64,000 bases of DNA, from the NCBI RefSeq assembly GCF_900117315.1, contig NZ_LT630337.1:3171601-3235600 (forward strand). Direction: 5' to 3'. Every line of letters begins with the position of its first letter. Position 1 is the first letter of the stretch. The stretch is from Bacillus massilinigeriensis (GTDB lineage: Bacteria; Bacillota; Bacilli; Bacillales; Cytobacillaceae). Made by a program: the position numbers and the translations under genes. Below the pieces are notes generated by a model, which saw only the letters and a list, made by a program, of their open reading frames with translations, was not told the origin of the DNA and did no database searches. Below are positions 20,666 to 30,957 of this stretch, piece by piece.

Positions 20666-21346
20666 TTAGAGTTCTATTCCTTCACCAGGTTTTAATACCT
20701 TTCCCACATCACTCTTTAATAATTTAATAAATTGATAAGGATCTTGTTTAATTCGCGGGAAGGTATTGTAGTGAATGGGTACCACGTTTTTTGCAGATAA
20801 TAGCTCAGCTGCATAAGCTGCGTCCTCCGGTCCCATTGTAAAGTTATCACCTATTGGAAGAAAAGCTAAATCAATAGGATGTCTATCCCCAATTAATTTC
20901 ATATCAGAAAATAAACCTGTGTCACCTGCATGATAAATGGTTTTACCTTCGATTGTAATTAGTACTCCTGCTGGCATCCCACAATAGATGATTTCCTTAT
21001 TCTCCGTTACAAGCCCTGTTCCATGAAAAGCTTGAGTGAGCTTCACTCTTCCAAATTCGAACTCATGGGCGCCACCGATATGCATGCCATGGGTATTGAC
21101 ACCTTGCCAACCTAAATAGGTAGCTAATTCAAAATTAGCTATAACTAAGGCATTGTTCTTCTTTGCTAAATCAACTGTATCCCCAAGATGATCATCATGC
21201 CCATGTGTAACAATAATATAATCTGGTTTTAAGTCTTTTACTTCTAGGTCTGTTAAATCATTACCTGTGATAAATGGATCGATAAGAATGGTGTAACCAT
21301 TTGATTGGATTTTCACTACAGAATGTCCATGATAAGAAACTTTCAT
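20666..21346 (-). CDS. ytkL: UPF0173 metal-dependent hydrolase YtkL
   Basis: Metallo-beta-lactamase fold hydrolase of unknown substrate. The metal-ligand motif [10 protein letters not shown] is intact at about residue 50, followed by [11 protein letters not shown] and the C-terminal PIHYNTFP histidine. 226 residues, the family length. The ATG at 21346 is preceded by AAAGGGTG; the earlier in-frame GTG is part of that site. Confidence 0.93.
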   Translation of the reverse strand: MKVSYHGHSVVKIQSNGYTILIDPFITGNDLTDLEVKDLKPDYIIVTHGHDDHLGDTVDLAKKNNALVIANFELATYLGWQGVNTHGMHIGGAHEFEFGRVKLTQAFHGTGLVTENKEIIYCGMPAGVLITIEGKTIYHAGDTGLFSDMKLIGDRHPIDLAFLPIGDNFTMGPEDAAYAAELLSAKNVVPIHYNTFPRIKQDPYQFIKLLKSDVGKVLKPGEGIEL

Positions 21347-21512
21347 TTGATTCACCCTTTCTATTTATTCCTTATTTAAATTATACAATCTTAGTTGCCT
21401 TTCAATCACCTTTCTTTATCATTTATTGCCTATTCTTATCAAAGACATAAGTTTACTTTTTCCGAAAAAATTGATAATCTCAAAATATTAAAATGTTGGG
21501 GAGGATTCAATC

Positions 21513-22610
21513 ATGAAATTACAATTACAAAACATCTCCGAATGGATGAAAAAGAAAGATATCGATGTTTGTTTCGTCACATCACCTGAAAATGTATTTT
21601 ATTTAAGCGGATTCCTTAGTGATCCACATGAAAGATTACTTGCTCTTGCGGTATTTAAGGATAAAGAGCCCTTCCTAGTTGTACCTAGCATGGAAAAGGA
21701 GGAGGCAAGAAACTCCGGTTGGGATTATGAAATTATTGGGTATAACGATATTGAAAATCCATGGGATATGATTAATCAATCCATCAATAAGAGAGGGCAA
21801 AGCATTCAAAAGGCGGCCATTGAAAAGCAGCATTTAAATGTAGAACGTTATGAGGAGCTATTGCATTTGTTTATGAATGCCACCTTTGTTTCTGCAGAGG
21901 AAGAGCTACAAAAGCTTCGCATGGTAAAGAACGAAAAGGAACTATCCACCATTAAAGAGGCATGTGCCCTCGCAGATTACGCTGTAGAAGTAGGGTGTCA
22001 GGAATTAGCCGAAGGAAAAACTGAGCTAGAAATCATTGCTGCAATTGAATTCGCATTAAAGAAAAAAGGGGTCACCCAAATGTCATTTGCCACAATGGTT
22101 TTAACTGGAGCGAATGCTGCCTCTCCACATGGTACACCTGGTTTAACAAAGATAAAAAAAGGAGACCTTGTTCTATTTGACTTGGGTGTTGTTGTGGATG
22201 GCTATTGCTCAGATATTACTAGAACGGTTGCCTTTGGTGACATATCAGAAAAGCAAAAGGAAATATATGATACCGTTCTAAAAGCCCAGCTTGCAGCTAT
22301 TGAAGCAGCTAAGCCTGGCATTACCTGTTCAGCGGTAGACTTAACAGCTAGGAAATTAATTGCGGATGCTGGATACGGAGAGTATTTCCCACATCGTTTA
22401 GGACATGGATTAGGTATTAGCATTCACGAATATCCATCAGTCACCGAAACGAATCCTCTTCTTCTTGAAAAAGGAATGGTATTTACCATCGAACCAGGAA
22501 TCTATGTTCCAACGGTTGCAGGTGTAAGAATTGAAGATGACGTTTATGTAACTGAAAATGGTGTAGAGGTTCTAACTAAATTCCCAAAAGAACTACAGAT
22601 TATAAAGTAA
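21513..22610 (+). CDS. M24B family Xaa-Pro aminopeptidase/dipeptidase
   Basis: Cleaves X-Pro bonds in peptides. The N-terminal creatinase-like domain (1-~130) is followed by the pita-bread metallopeptidase domain. All five metal ligands can be read: two Asp in FDLGVVVDGYCSDITRT, His in HRLGHGLGISIHEYP, Glu in FTIEPGIYVP and Glu in GVRIEDDVYV. Closest in look to the B. subtilis YkvY branch (PapB). ATG at 21513 behind GGGGAGG. Monocistronic with its own terminator. Confidence 0.92.
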   Translation: MKLQLQNISEWMKKKDIDVCFVTSPENVFYLSGFLSDPHERLLALAVFKDKEPFLVVPSMEKEEARNSGWDYEIIGYNDIENPWDMINQSINKRGQSIQKAAIEKQHLNVERYEELLHLFMNATFVSAEEELQKLRMVKNEKELSTIKEACALADYAVEVGCQELAEGKTELEIIAAIEFALKKKGVTQMSFATMVLTGANAASPHGTPGLTKIKKGDLVLFDLGVVVDGYCSDITRTVAFGDISEKQKEIYDTVLKAQLAAIEAAKPGITCSAVDLTARKLIADAGYGEYFPHRLGHGLGISIHEYPSVTETNPLLLEKGMVFTIEPGIYVPTVAGVRIEDDVYVTENGVEVLTKFPKELQIIK

Positions 22611-22613
22611 GAC

Positions 22614-22648
22614 AAAAAATCCATGGATTAAGTGTCCATGGATTTTTT
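22614..22648. terminator. bidirectional terminator between peptidase gene and ald
   Basis: 14 bp perfect stem (AAAAAATCCATGGA and complement) with a 7-base loop and T-runs on both strands. Confidence 0.9.
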
Positions 22649-22666
22649 GTTTTCTCATTTTGTATA

Positions 22667-23788
22667 TCATACTTGAGCTAGTAATGATTTGGCATCTGAA
22701 AATTCGATATTATGAGCTTCTGCCACTGCTTCATAGGTTACAAATCCATTTAATGTATTAATCCCTTTTAATAATGCCTCATTATCTATACAAGCTTGCT
22801 TGTAACCCTTATTAGCTATTTGAACAGCATATGGAACTGTCACGTTTGTTAAGGCTATAGTGGATGTTCTCGGTACAGCACCTGGCATATTCGCGACCGC
22901 ATAATGAACAACACCATGCTTGACATAGGTAGGATTGTCATGGGTAGTGATTCGATCAGTTGTTTCAAAAATTCCTCCTTGATCGATGGCAATATCCACA
23001 ACAACAGACCCAGGACTCATTTCTTTAATCATTTGGTCCGTAACGAGCTTTGGAGCTTTAGCACCCGGTATTAACACCGCCCCAATTACTAAATCTGATT
23101 CCCTGACTGCTTCTGCTATATTATAAGGATTAGAGATTAGGGTTGTCACATCACTTCCAAATATGTCATCTAATTGACGAAGCCGATCAGGATTTAAATC
23201 GATTATCGTTACTTTAGCACCAATTCCAACGGCCATCTTTGCAGCATTTGTACCAGCAACTCCACCACCGATAATGGTAATATTAGCTCTTTGTACACCC
23301 GGTACTCCGGAAAGGAGAATTCCCTTACCACCATGTACCTTCTCTAAAAATTGTGCACCGATTTGCGTAGCCATTCTCCCTGCTACTTCACTCATAGGAG
23401 TTAACAGGGGCAATGACCCGTTTGAAAGCTGAACCGTTTCATAAGCAATCGCGACCACCTTATAATCAACTAAGGCTTTAGTTAATTCAGGCTCAGGGGC
23501 TAAGTGTAAATATGTAAATAGGATTAATCCTTCACGAAAAAAATGATACTCATCAGGGAGCGGTTCCTTTACCTTCATAACCATATCGGTACCCCAAGCT
23601 TCCCCTGCTGTTTTTACAATCCTTGCTCCTGCTTTTTCATAATCATAATCTGTAAATCCTGATCCTAATCCAGCTCCAGTCTCAATATATACCTCATGTT
23701 GGTAAGAAATTAGATTTAAGACTCCAGCTGGTGTCATTGCCACGCGATTTTCATTATTTTTTATTTCCTTAGGTACTCCAATACGCAT
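22667..23788 (-). CDS. ald: alanine dehydrogenase
   Basis: Interconverts L-alanine and pyruvate plus ammonia with NAD+; in bacilli it feeds carbon during sporulation. 373 residues. Visible: [20 protein letters not shown], the catalytic lysine region [21 protein letters not shown] with the active His, the Rossmann loop [15 protein letters not shown], and [13 protein letters not shown]. The ATG at 23788 has GGGGGATG five bases upstream. Single-gene unit. Confidence 0.96.
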   Translation of the reverse strand: MRIGVPKEIKNNENRVAMTPAGVLNLISYQHEVYIETGAGLGSGFTDYDYEKAGARIVKTAGEAWGTDMVMKVKEPLPDEYHFFREGLILFTYLHLAPEPELTKALVDYKVVAIAYETVQLSNGSLPLLTPMSEVAGRMATQIGAQFLEKVHGGKGILLSGVPGVQRANITIIGGGVAGTNAAKMAVGIGAKVTIIDLNPDRLRQLDDIFGSDVTTLISNPYNIAEAVRESDLVIGAVLIPGAKAPKLVTDQMIKEMSPGSVVVDIAIDQGGIFETTDRITTHDNPTYVKHGVVHYAVANMPGAVPRTSTIALTNVTVPYAVQIANKGYKQACIDNEALLKGINTLNGFVTYEAVAEAHNIEFSDAKSLLAQV

Positions 23789-23988
23789 TTCGCATCCCCC
23801 AATTATTATCTTAAGTATAATTTTACTATATCACCTTTAATTACCAAATAAAACTAGTTAATAAACAAAACTCAACATAAAAACCCAATCGTTTAACTAT
23901 TTAAATCATTAAAGTATCTACAGAAAGATAGGTATCTTCCAACCAAACCTACTAAGGAGTATTTCTATATTTTATTTATCACCATAAT

Positions 23989-24036
23989 AAAAAAGGCTGT
24001 ACAAAAGATACCACGTACCTTAAGACAACCTTTTTT
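23989..24036 (-). terminator. terminator after the 55-codon gene
   Basis: Minus-strand stem AAAAAAGGTTGT / ACAGCCTTTTTT (one G-T pair) with a 24-base loop and six T at the 3' arm, 22 bp after the stop of the small gene at 24058. Confidence 0.8.
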
Positions 24037-24057
24037 CCATACTGCAAGAAAGTATAT

Positions 24058-24225
24058 TTACTCTTCAATTGATTGGTTTCTGTTAAATTTATCCATATCG
24101 AATTGACCACTCTCACTATCAATGACCCCACTATTATACGCATCCACAATTTGTTGACTTACGTGCCCTGCACCCTGTTCATCATAATAATATTGAGATT
24201 GTTGACCTGACCCTCTTTTATCCAT
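24058..24225 (-). CDS. small hydrophilic protein, 55 residues, unknown function
   Basis: A short gene with good expression signals. The ATG at 24225 has AGGGAG about nine bases upstream, and a strong terminator follows the stop. The product begins MDKRGSGQQSQYYYDEQGAG, is rich in Gln, Asp, Ser and Tyr, has no membrane segment, and ends FNRNQSIEE. It looks like a small intrinsically disordered sporulation- or stress-type protein of bacilli, but I cannot assign a family. Confidence 0.7.
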   Translation of the reverse strand: MDKRGSGQQSQYYYDEQGAGHVSQQIVDAYNSGVIDSESGQFDMDKFNRNQSIEE

Positions 24226-24336
24226 TCATCTTATCTCCCTTCACAAAAACTGAAATCCCCTCTTATTGTTCGATAATTTGTTACACATATTCACATTTAA
24301 CTATTGTATAATTTAGGAAAAAGGAGGAGATGGAGA

Positions 24337-24786
24337 ATGGGATTAACTTATAAAAATATCCTAGTAGCAGTAGACGGTTCAAAAGAAGCAGAATGGGCGT
24401 TTAAAAAGTCTCTAGAAATTGCTAAAAGAAATAACGCTCGTATTGTACTGGCTCATGTTATTGATACACGTACCTTTGCAACAGTTGAAGCATATGATCG
24501 TACGATTGCAGAAAGAGCAGAGCAATTTGGGAAAGAGCTCATGGAAAATTATAAGAAAGAAGCATTAGAAAATGGGGTTTCAGATGTTTCTTATGATATT
24601 GAATATGGCTCACCAAAAGTGAAAATTCCTAAGGACATGGCAAAAAAACATAAAATTGATTTAATCATTTGTGGTGCGACAGGTCTAAATATGGTTGAAC
24701 GCTTCTTAATTGGAAGTGTCTCTGAGCACATTACACGATATGCTACTTGTGATGTTCTTGTCGTTCGTACAAATAAAGAAGAGTAG
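24337..24786 (+). CDS. universal stress protein (UspA family)
   Basis: 149-residue Usp protein. It has the N-terminal NILVAVDGSKEAEWAFKKS and the C-terminal nucleotide motif GATGLNMVERFLIGSVSEHI (G-x2-G-x9-G-S), so it probably binds ATP. The ATG at 24337 follows AGGAGGAGATGGAG. Single gene ending in a terminator shared with argH. Confidence 0.93.
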   Translation: MGLTYKNILVAVDGSKEAEWAFKKSLEIAKRNNARIVLAHVIDTRTFATVEAYDRTIAERAEQFGKELMENYKKEALENGVSDVSYDIEYGSPKVKIPKDMAKKHKIDLIICGATGLNMVERFLIGSVSEHITRYATCDVLVVRTNKEE

Positions 24787-24799
24787 TTAGTAGGATATA

Positions 24800-24834
24800 A
24801 GAAGGGTAGACCAAATTTTTGGTCTACCCTTCTT
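24800..24834. terminator. bidirectional terminator covering the argH stop codon
   Basis: 16 bp perfect stem (AGAAGGGTAGACCAAA and complement). The TAG of argH (24824-24826) lies inside the right arm, so ribosomes finishing argH can reach the hairpin. Confidence 0.88.
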
Positions 24835-26206
24835 TATTCACCAATTCTTTTGCTTTATGGATGGCCTGATATACTTGTTCAAAGCCTGTCCCACCAGCGC
24901 TATTTCGGCGCTTCACAGCTGTCTTTGGCTCAAGCGCATCGTAAATATCCCCCTGAAATAAAGAGCTTGCTACTTGAAACTCATCCAAACTAAGATCCTT
25001 CAAGAAACAACCCTTTTGAACACAGGATAATACTAATTCACCAACAATTTCATGAGCCTGACGGAAAGGTAAGCCTTTAGAAGATAAATAATCTGCTAGC
25101 TCAGTCGCATTAGAAAAGTCATTCTGTGTTGCTCTTTCCATTTGTTCCGTCCGAACCTTCATCGTACGAATCATTCCTGCAAAAATCTTTAAGGAACCAC
25201 TCACTGTCTTAACTGTATCAAACATTCCTTCCTTATCTTCTTGCATATCCTTATTATAGGCAAGTGGTAGGCCCTTCAAGGTAGTTAGTAAAGCGAATAG
25301 GTTCCCATAAACCCTACCAGATTTTCCACGAATTAATTCTGCCATGTCAGGGTTCTTCTTTTGCGGCATGATGCTGCTACCAGTCGAGAAGCTATCTGAT
25401 AGCTCGATAAATTGGAATTCTTGACTTGACCAAAGAATGATCTCTTCTGCAAATCTAGACAGATGCATCATCAAAATGGAGCTTGCAGATAAGAACTCAA
25501 TGATAAAATCCCGATCGCTTACTGCATCCAAGCTATTTTCATAGATTGAATCAAAGCCGAGAATTTCTGCACTTAAATAACGATCGATAGGAAAGGTGGT
25601 TCCAGCAAGTGCCCCCGCACCTAGTGGAGAAACATTAATTCTCTTCAAATTATCTTCATAGCGCCTTTTATCTCTTTCCAGCATCCAAAAATACGCAAGT
25701 AAATGATGGGCAAATGAAATCGGTTGTGCCCTCTGAAGGTGCGTATACCCTGGCATTATCGTTTCAACATGATTTTCCGCCAAAGTGATTAATTCATTTT
25801 GCATTTCTATTATTAGTTCAATTATTTGTTCAACTTGATTTCGTAAATATAAATGCATATCCGTTGCAACTTGATCATTTCTACTTCTACCTGTATGAAG
25901 CTTTCCTCCAACAGGTCCAATCATATCAGTTAACATACTCTCAATATTTAAATGTATATCTTCGAGCTGAACGGAAAAAGATAGTTCATCTCTTTCCGCC
26001 TTTTCTTTTATGGCATTCAAGCCTTTTTTTATTATGTCAGCCTCTTCTTCTGTAACGATTCCGCATTTTGATAGCATCGTGACATGTGCAAGGCTTCCTT
26101 CTATATCCTCTAAAACTAATTGCTGATCAAATGATATGGAGGCTCCGAATTCATCGACCCATTCTTCTGCTGTTTGTGTAAATCTTCCGCCCCACAGTTT
26201 TTTCAC
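24824..26206 (-). CDS. argH: argininosuccinate lyase
   Basis: Splits argininosuccinate into arginine and fumarate, the last step of arginine synthesis. 460 residues with the superfamily signature [28 protein letters not shown], and TPxH-type helix [17 protein letters not shown]. The start is a GTG at 26206 overlapping the argG TGA by 4 bases (GTGA), with AGAAGGTG upstream, so it is translationally coupled to argG. Confidence 0.96.
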   Translation of the reverse strand: MKKLWGGRFTQTAEEWVDEFGASISFDQQLVLEDIEGSLAHVTMLSKCGIVTEEEADIIKKGLNAIKEKAERDELSFSVQLEDIHLNIESMLTDMIGPVGGKLHTGRSRNDQVATDMHLYLRNQVEQIIELIIEMQNELITLAENHVETIMPGYTHLQRAQPISFAHHLLAYFWMLERDKRRYEDNLKRINVSPLGAGALAGTTFPIDRYLSAEILGFDSIYENSLDAVSDRDFIIEFLSASSILMMHLSRFAEEIILWSSQEFQFIELSDSFSTGSSIMPQKKNPDMAELIRGKSGRVYGNLFALLTTLKGLPLAYNKDMQEDKEGMFDTVKTVSGSLKIFAGMIRTMKVRTEQMERATQNDFSNATELADYLSSKGLPFRQAHEIVGELVLSCVQKGCFLKDLSLDEFQVASSLFQGDIYDALEPKTAVKRRNSAGGTGFEQVYQAIHKAKELVNKEG

Positions 26207-27411
26207 ACTGTCACCTTCTTATTATTGTGTACAATGCTTTGAACCTTTGTAGGTAGTCCAAAAAGGTTAATAAAGCCAACAGCTGCAGTATGGTCAAATT
26301 CGTCATCTGATGTATAAGTAGCTAGTTTCTCATCATATAATGAATAAGGAGATTTTCTTCCTTCAACTATCGCATGGCCTTTGAAAAGCTTAACTCTTAC
26401 TGTACCAGTAACATATTTCTGTGTTTCTTCTAAGAAAGCAAATAAGGCTGATTGTAAAGGAGAAAACCATAGTCCATCATAAATTGTTTCTGTAATTTTC
26501 TTTTCTATAATTGGCTTAAAGTGAGCAACCTCTTTAACTAAAGTTAAATCTTCCAATTCCTTGTGAGCTGTAATTAAAGTAATAGCCCCAGGACATTCAT
26601 ATACTTCACGTGATTTTATCCCCACTAGACGATTTTCTACATGGTCAATACGTCCAACCCCATGTTTCCCGGCAATTGTATTTAACTGTAATATCAACTG
26701 AGATAAAGGATACTTTTGACCATTTAAACCAACCGGTACTCCTTTTTCAAAATCAATTTCAATCATTTCAGGAGTATCAGGTGTCTTATCTAGACTTTGT
26801 GTCAAATCATATGCATCCTCTGGAGGCGCTGCCCAAGGGTCTTCTAATATTCCACACTCATTACTGCGGCCCCATAGGTTTTGGTCAATAGAGAATGGAC
26901 TATCCAAATTAATTGGAATTGGAATATTCTTCTCTTTCGCATATTGAATCTCTTCTTCACGAGACCAACTCCACTCACGAACTGGAGCTAATACCTTTAA
27001 ATTTGGATTTAATGCTTTAATAGATACTTCAAAACGCACCTGATCATTTCCTTTTCCCGTACAACCGTGTGCTACTGCTACAGCATTTTCCTTTTCTGCT
27101 ACTTCAACAAGTTTTTTTGAAATAAGAGGACGAGACAAAGCAGAAACTAGAGGATATTTCCCTTCGTATAATGCATGTGCTTGAAGAGCCTTTAATGCAT
27201 ATTCATTAGCAAACTCCTCTTTCACATCAATCATATAGGATGAAACAGCACCCACTTTAAGGGCTTTTTCTTTAACAAATTCTAAATCCTTTCCTTCCCC
27301 TAAATCTAAACAACAAGCTACTACCGCATACCCTTGGTCCTGTAACCACTTGATAGCTACAGATGTATCCAACCCGCCTGAATAGGCGAGAACAACCTTT
27401 TGATTTGTCAC
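26203..27411 (-). CDS. argG: argininosuccinate synthase
   Basis: ATP-dependent joining of citrulline and aspartate. 402 residues. The N-terminal PP-loop [31 protein letters not shown], and [24 protein letters not shown] are clear. GTG start at 27411 with AGGAGGAAACGTA upstream. First gene of argG-argH; two ARG-box-like operators lie in the upstream region. Confidence 0.96.
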   Translation of the reverse strand: MTNQKVVLAYSGGLDTSVAIKWLQDQGYAVVACCLDLGEGKDLEFVKEKALKVGAVSSYMIDVKEEFANEYALKALQAHALYEGKYPLVSALSRPLISKKLVEVAEKENAVAVAHGCTGKGNDQVRFEVSIKALNPNLKVLAPVREWSWSREEEIQYAKEKNIPIPINLDSPFSIDQNLWGRSNECGILEDPWAAPPEDAYDLTQSLDKTPDTPEMIEIDFEKGVPVGLNGQKYPLSQLILQLNTIAGKHGVGRIDHVENRLVGIKSREVYECPGAITLITAHKELEDLTLVKEVAHFKPIIEKKITETIYDGLWFSPLQSALFAFLEETQKYVTGTVRVKLFKGHAIVEGRKSPYSLYDEKLATYTSDDEFDHTAAVGFINLFGLPTKVQSIVHNNKKVTV

Positions 27412-27428
27412 TACGTTTCCTCCTCGTT

Positions 27429-27442
27429 TGAATAAATATTCA
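27429..27442. promoter_or_regulatory. ARG box (ArgR/AhrC operator), proximal
   Basis: Near-palindrome TGAATAAATATTCA, 17 bp upstream of the argG start. It resembles the Bacillus AhrC consensus CATGAATAAAAATTCAAG. It would let arginine-bound ArgR block argG-argH. Confidence 0.65.
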
Positions 27443-27501
27443 TCCGTATAAATTTTAATTACTTTTTCTATTTTATCAATTTAACAAGATTTTAAAAAAA
27501 A

Positions 27502-27520
27502 TTCAATACTTATTCGTCAA
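27502..27520 (-). promoter_or_regulatory. second ARG-box-like site over a TTGACG -35 element
   Basis: On the minus strand CGAATAAGTATTGAA (27502-27516) resembles the ARG box and overlaps TTGACG (27515-27520), a plausible -35 for argG. The matching -10 is not clear (TAAAAT at 20 bp). Two boxes about 70 bp apart suit cooperative hexamer binding. Confidence 0.5.
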
Positions 27521-27623
27521 AATGTATAAAAATTTATTTTTACATTTTTCTAACAAATCATTTGATTGAATACACAGCTAGGCTCCTATCATGTATAGTT
27601 AAATTAGAAGGAGGCGATTATTT

Positions 27624-27953
27624 ATGGAAGGACAATTTAGAAAAGATGATCGTTTAGGAATTTCAATCCCAATTTTAGCTATGGAATGGGATGAGTATCC
27701 TTTAGAAATGCAACAGGATATACTATTCCATTGGGAAACAATTCGTGGCAGCATCCCAGATAGAATCGCTGAACTAGAGAAAGAAATTAATTTAAAACAA
27801 GCTGAACTTTATGATGAAAGTGACTTCGAACGTTCTTGTGAATTAAACAACGAGATTGCAGAGCTTGCCTCAGTGATTAATGACCTATGGCTCTGGTATC
27901 GAACTCATCAGGATATTTCAGAAATTGAAAATGATCGAATGAGATACCAATAG
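27624..27953 (+). CDS. conserved-looking hypothetical protein, 109 residues
   Basis: Acidic, soluble protein with an unusual opening (RKDDRLGISIPILAMEWDEYPLEMQQDIL) and a helical, heptad-like middle (residues ~48-88) that should form a coiled coil or helical hairpin. Ribosome site GAAGGAGG. Divergent from argG, convergent with moaB. I do not recognise a family. Confidence 0.75.
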   Translation: MEGQFRKDDRLGISIPILAMEWDEYPLEMQQDILFHWETIRGSIPDRIAELEKEINLKQAELYDESDFERSCELNNEIAELASVINDLWLWYRTHQDISEIENDRMRYQ

Positions 27954-27995
27954 ACAAAATGAAGACAACATTAATTATTAGTTCGCTAAAAAAAT

Positions 27996-28031
27996 AAAAG
28001 AGACTCACGAAAACAGATGTGAGTCTCTTTT
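27996..28031. terminator. bidirectional terminator before moaB
   Basis: 13 bp perfect stem AAAAGAGACTCAC/GTGAGTCTCTTTT with a 10-base loop between converging genes. Confidence 0.9.
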
Positions 28032-28034
28032 ATT

Positions 28035-28547
28035 CTATAAATTCTTTCTCAGTTCCCGAACAATATGACCAAGCTCTGGAAGGATTAGTTTATTCATCGC
28101 TAATCGGACAGCACCAGTTGATCCAGGTGTGCAGAATACTGCTTTATTATTCACCACACCTGCCGTTGCCCTGGAAAGAATTGCAGCAGAGCCAATGTCA
28201 TCTTGATAGCTTAACATGCGAAATAATTCTCCAAATCCACTAATTTCCTTTTGGAATAGGCTGGTCACTGTTTCAATCGTAATGTCTCTCTTTGCAATGC
28301 CTGTTCCGCCATTAGTGATAACCACATCAATTTCCGGATTCTCACAACCTTTAAGAACCTCTAATCGCAACTTTTCCTGTTCATCTTTAACAATGACATA
28401 ATCAATAATTCTATGACCGGATTGTTGAAGCAAGTCAACCATTAACCGACCACTTTTATCTGTCTCTTTATTTCTTGTGTCACTTATCGTAATGACCTTA
28501 CAACTGACCTGCCGAGGTGCTTCCATTTTATGATCTCTAATACTCAT
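28035..28547 (-). CDS. moaB: molybdenum cofactor biosynthesis protein MoaB
   Basis: MogA/MoaB fold protein for molybdopterin handling (adenylylation step in many bacteria). 170 residues with CKVITISDTRNKETDKSGRLM, the nucleotide loop TNGGTGIAKRDITIE, GFGELFRMLSYQDDIGSAAILSRA and FCTPGSTGAVRLAM. The start overlaps the upstream EcsC-like gene by 11 bp. No other Mo-cofactor gene is visible nearby. Confidence 0.93.
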   Translation of the reverse strand: MSIRDHKMEAPRQVSCKVITISDTRNKETDKSGRLMVDLLQQSGHRIIDYVIVKDEQEKLRLEVLKGCENPEIDVVITNGGTGIAKRDITIETVTSLFQKEISGFGELFRMLSYQDDIGSAAILSRATAGVVNNKAVFCTPGSTGAVRLAMNKLILPELGHIVRELRKNL

Positions 28548-29385
28548 GTAAGCCCTGCTCTTTCTCCAATAAATATCTTAATTGGTAATATTTATGGGCA
28601 AAATCCGTCACACTTCTTGTTAGTTGATAATTAGTTCCAGCACCAATAGCCATACTGATAAAAGGAACCCCCTTAATCGACCTTTTTCTAAAAATTAATA
28701 TCGTAAAAGCTTTTAATATATGGACTAAGGGTTGATCCATCCAAGATATATCTGTAATTTCCTCTTTCCCCTCATAGAAGTAATGCTCTTTTTGATTATC
28801 TATTTCCTGAATAAGCTGTTCCCAACCACTCTTTTTCATTCTTCTAGGAGATGTAGCAGCATGGAAGACCTTTAAGGATGTCATCATTTCATAAGGTTTA
28901 TTGATTTCAAATCCATAGGTCGTAGCAATTAATTGTATTACCTTTAAATTAATTATGGCGATAGCAGGGATATCAGAGCCAAGGAGCAATGCCCCACCTG
29001 TTCCAGATATTCCCCCTTGAGCAAAAGAATAAAAGCGATGACGAGCAATTTGCTGTTCTGCTATGTATTGCAACTGATCTATATTTAATTTCTTTAGGTC
29101 GTCAACACTCTCTATATCAGCATAAAAAACCCTTCCAGCCGAGAGGATTCTCTCGCGTGCGTCTACCTGCAACTGAGAGCCCTGAATAATAGCATGTAAA
29201 TAAAAAAGCCATTGATCAAGAAGAGTGAAAAATTTCGTTTGAATTTCTTCAGGTAGCAATGAAAATGACTTCTCCAAGTACTTTTCATACATTAATTCAA
29301 AATCATTAGCCTCATATTCAAATAGCCTATTTTCCCATTCCTTAATATTCATTAAGACTGATTTTTCTCTTTCAGTTAGCGCCAT
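28537..29385 (-). CDS. EcsC family protein
   Basis: 282 residues, similar in layout to the C-terminal protein of the ecs locus (EcsC domain). The central glycine-rich hydrophobic stretch GGISGTGGALLLGSDIPAIAIINLKVIQLIA (split at residues ~123-155) is the family hallmark, followed by the YGFEINKPYEMM element. Peripheral membrane association is likely; function unknown. Overlaps moaB, so cotranscribed, but a functional link is not implied. Confidence 0.85.
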   Translation of the reverse strand: MALTEREKSVLMNIKEWENRLFEYEANDFELMYEKYLEKSFSLLPEEIQTKFFTLLDQWLFYLHAIIQGSQLQVDARERILSAGRVFYADIESVDDLKKLNIDQLQYIAEQQIARHRFYSFAQGGISGTGGALLLGSDIPAIAIINLKVIQLIATTYGFEINKPYEMMTSLKVFHAATSPRRMKKSGWEQLIQEIDNQKEHYFYEGKEEITDISWMDQPLVHILKAFTILIFRKRSIKGVPFISMAIGAGTNYQLTRSVTDFAHKYYQLRYLLEKEQGLHEY

Positions 29386-29451
29386 TAATAAATCCTCCTA
29401 TCAATTGGAGTATATTTCCTAGTATATCACAAAGCTCAATTATCAAAAAAA

Positions 29452-29479
29452 AAGCAACCGCCAGCATGGACGGTTGCTT
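29452..29479 (-). terminator. terminator of ackA
   Basis: Stem AAGCAACCG/CGGTTGCTT with a 10-base loop followed on the minus strand by nine T. Confidence 0.9.
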
Positions 29480-29494
29480 CTAAATTGAAAGATA

Positions 29495-30688
29495 TTATAA
29501 AATATTACCGAACTTTACCACATCACGAGCAATCATTACTTCTTCATTCGTTGGGATTACGATAACCTTAACTGGAGAATGTGGATAGCTTATAAATGCT
29601 TCTTCACCATGTACTTTATTTAAAGCTGGATCCCAGTAAACTCCCATAAATTCAAGACCTTTTAGTACGCGTGCACGAATCGTATCACTGTTTTCTCCGA
29701 TACCTGCAGTAAAGATGATTGCATCAACACCACTCATACGAGCAGAATAGGAACCAATATATTTATGGATTCTGCTTCCAAACACTTGAAGTGCTAATTC
29801 TGCACGGTCATTTCCTTCGTTGGCAGCCTTTTCGATATCACGAAGGTCACTAGAGAAACCAGAAACACCTAGCATTCCGCTTTTTTTGTTCAGAATTTCT
29901 AATACTTCTTCTGCGGATTTGTTTGTTTTTTCCATTATAAATGGAATTAATGCCGGGTCAATATTACCTGAACGAGTCCCCATTGTAACACCAGCAAGCG
30001 GAGTAAATCCCATAGAAGTATCTACTGACTTCCCACCTTCAATTGCAGCAATACTTGCACCATTTCCTAAGTGACAGGAAATAAGGCGAAGCTGCTCTAA
30101 TGGACGACCAAGCATTTCTCCAGCTCTTTGTGATACATACTTATGAGATGTACCATGGAATCCATATTTACGAATACCATACTTTTCATAGTACTCATAT
30201 GGCAAGCTGTATAAATAAGAGCTTTCAGGCATTGTTTGATGGAAAGCTGTATCAAATACTGCAACTGCTGGCACATTTGGAAGAACCTCTTGGAAGGCTT
30301 TAATTCCTGTGACATTCGCAGGATTATGTAATGGTGCAAGATCTGAAATCTCTTCAATCGTATTTAATACCTCATCTGTAATTAAAACGGAATCGTTGAA
30401 TTTTTCCCCTCCATGAACAACACGGTGACCGATTCCTTCAATCTCATCTAGTGATTGAATGATTCCTAAGTTCGTTAACTTGTCTAAAAGCATTTTGACA
30501 GCAACAGCATGATTCGGTATATCAGTTGTCTCAGTTTGTTTTTCATTGTTTACAGTAATATTAAAAATAGAATCATTTAACCCTATTCTTTCGATTAATC
30601 CTTTTGTAATTACTTCTTCACTAGGCATTTCAATTAATTGAAACTTTAATGATGAACTCCCAGCATTTATAGCAATAACCTTTGCCAT
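29495..30688 (-). CDS. ackA: acetate kinase
   Basis: Converts acetyl phosphate and ADP to acetate and ATP in overflow metabolism. 397 residues with [61 protein letters not shown] and [15 protein letters not shown] at 30688 behind AAGGAG. A perfect cre site 139 bp upstream indicates CcpA control, known to activate ackA in B. subtilis. Confidence 0.97.
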   Translation of the reverse strand: MAKVIAINAGSSSLKFQLIEMPSEEVITKGLIERIGLNDSIFNITVNNEKQTETTDIPNHAVAVKMLLDKLTNLGIIQSLDEIEGIGHRVVHGGEKFNDSVLITDEVLNTIEEISDLAPLHNPANVTGIKAFQEVLPNVPAVAVFDTAFHQTMPESSYLYSLPYEYYEKYGIRKYGFHGTSHKYVSQRAGEMLGRPLEQLRLISCHLGNGASIAAIEGGKSVDTSMGFTPLAGVTMGTRSGNIDPALIPFIMEKTNKSAEEVLEILNKKSGMLGVSGFSSDLRDIEKAANEGNDRAELALQVFGSRIHKYIGSYSARMSGVDAIIFTAGIGENSDTIRARVLKGLEFMGVYWDPALNKVHGEEAFISYPHSPVKVIVIPTNEEVMIARDVVKFGNIL

Positions 30689-30826
30689 TAGAACCGCTCC
30701 TTTTTCAAAACATAAAAAACTTATTTCTTAATATGTCATTATTATTTTGTACTTAAACATCCTATCTTATCTCTCAATTTTTCATTAAATCACTCAAAGT
30801 GATTTCTTTCAAGGGAGTTTTATACA

Positions 30827-30840
30827 TGTGAACGTTTTCA
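30827..30840. promoter_or_regulatory. cre site (CcpA operator) upstream of ackA
   Basis: TGTGAACGTTTTCA matches the CcpA consensus TGWNANCGNTNWCA at every fixed position, and the wider 16 bp (with the next CA) is nearly palindromic. It lies upstream of ackA, the arrangement used for CcpA activation. Confidence 0.85.
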
Positions 30841-30904
30841 CAATAAAATAAGTATTTTAGGATTATTCACTCAATTAAAATAATTATTACCTTTAATATA
30901 AAAG

Positions 30905-30942
30905 GCCCTATAAACACAAAAGATTACTTGTGTCTATAGGGC
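30905..30942 (-). terminator. terminator of ytxK
   Basis: 15 bp stem GCCCTATAxACACAA with one mismatch, followed on the minus strand by CCTTTTATATT. Confidence 0.75.
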
Positions 30943-30957
30943 AAGAATGAAACAACA

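Noticed and set aside
28035-29385. moaB plus EcsC-like gene as part of a transporter operon
   Set aside because: EcsC-domain proteins occur without ABC genes, and no ecsA/ecsB homologue is nearby.
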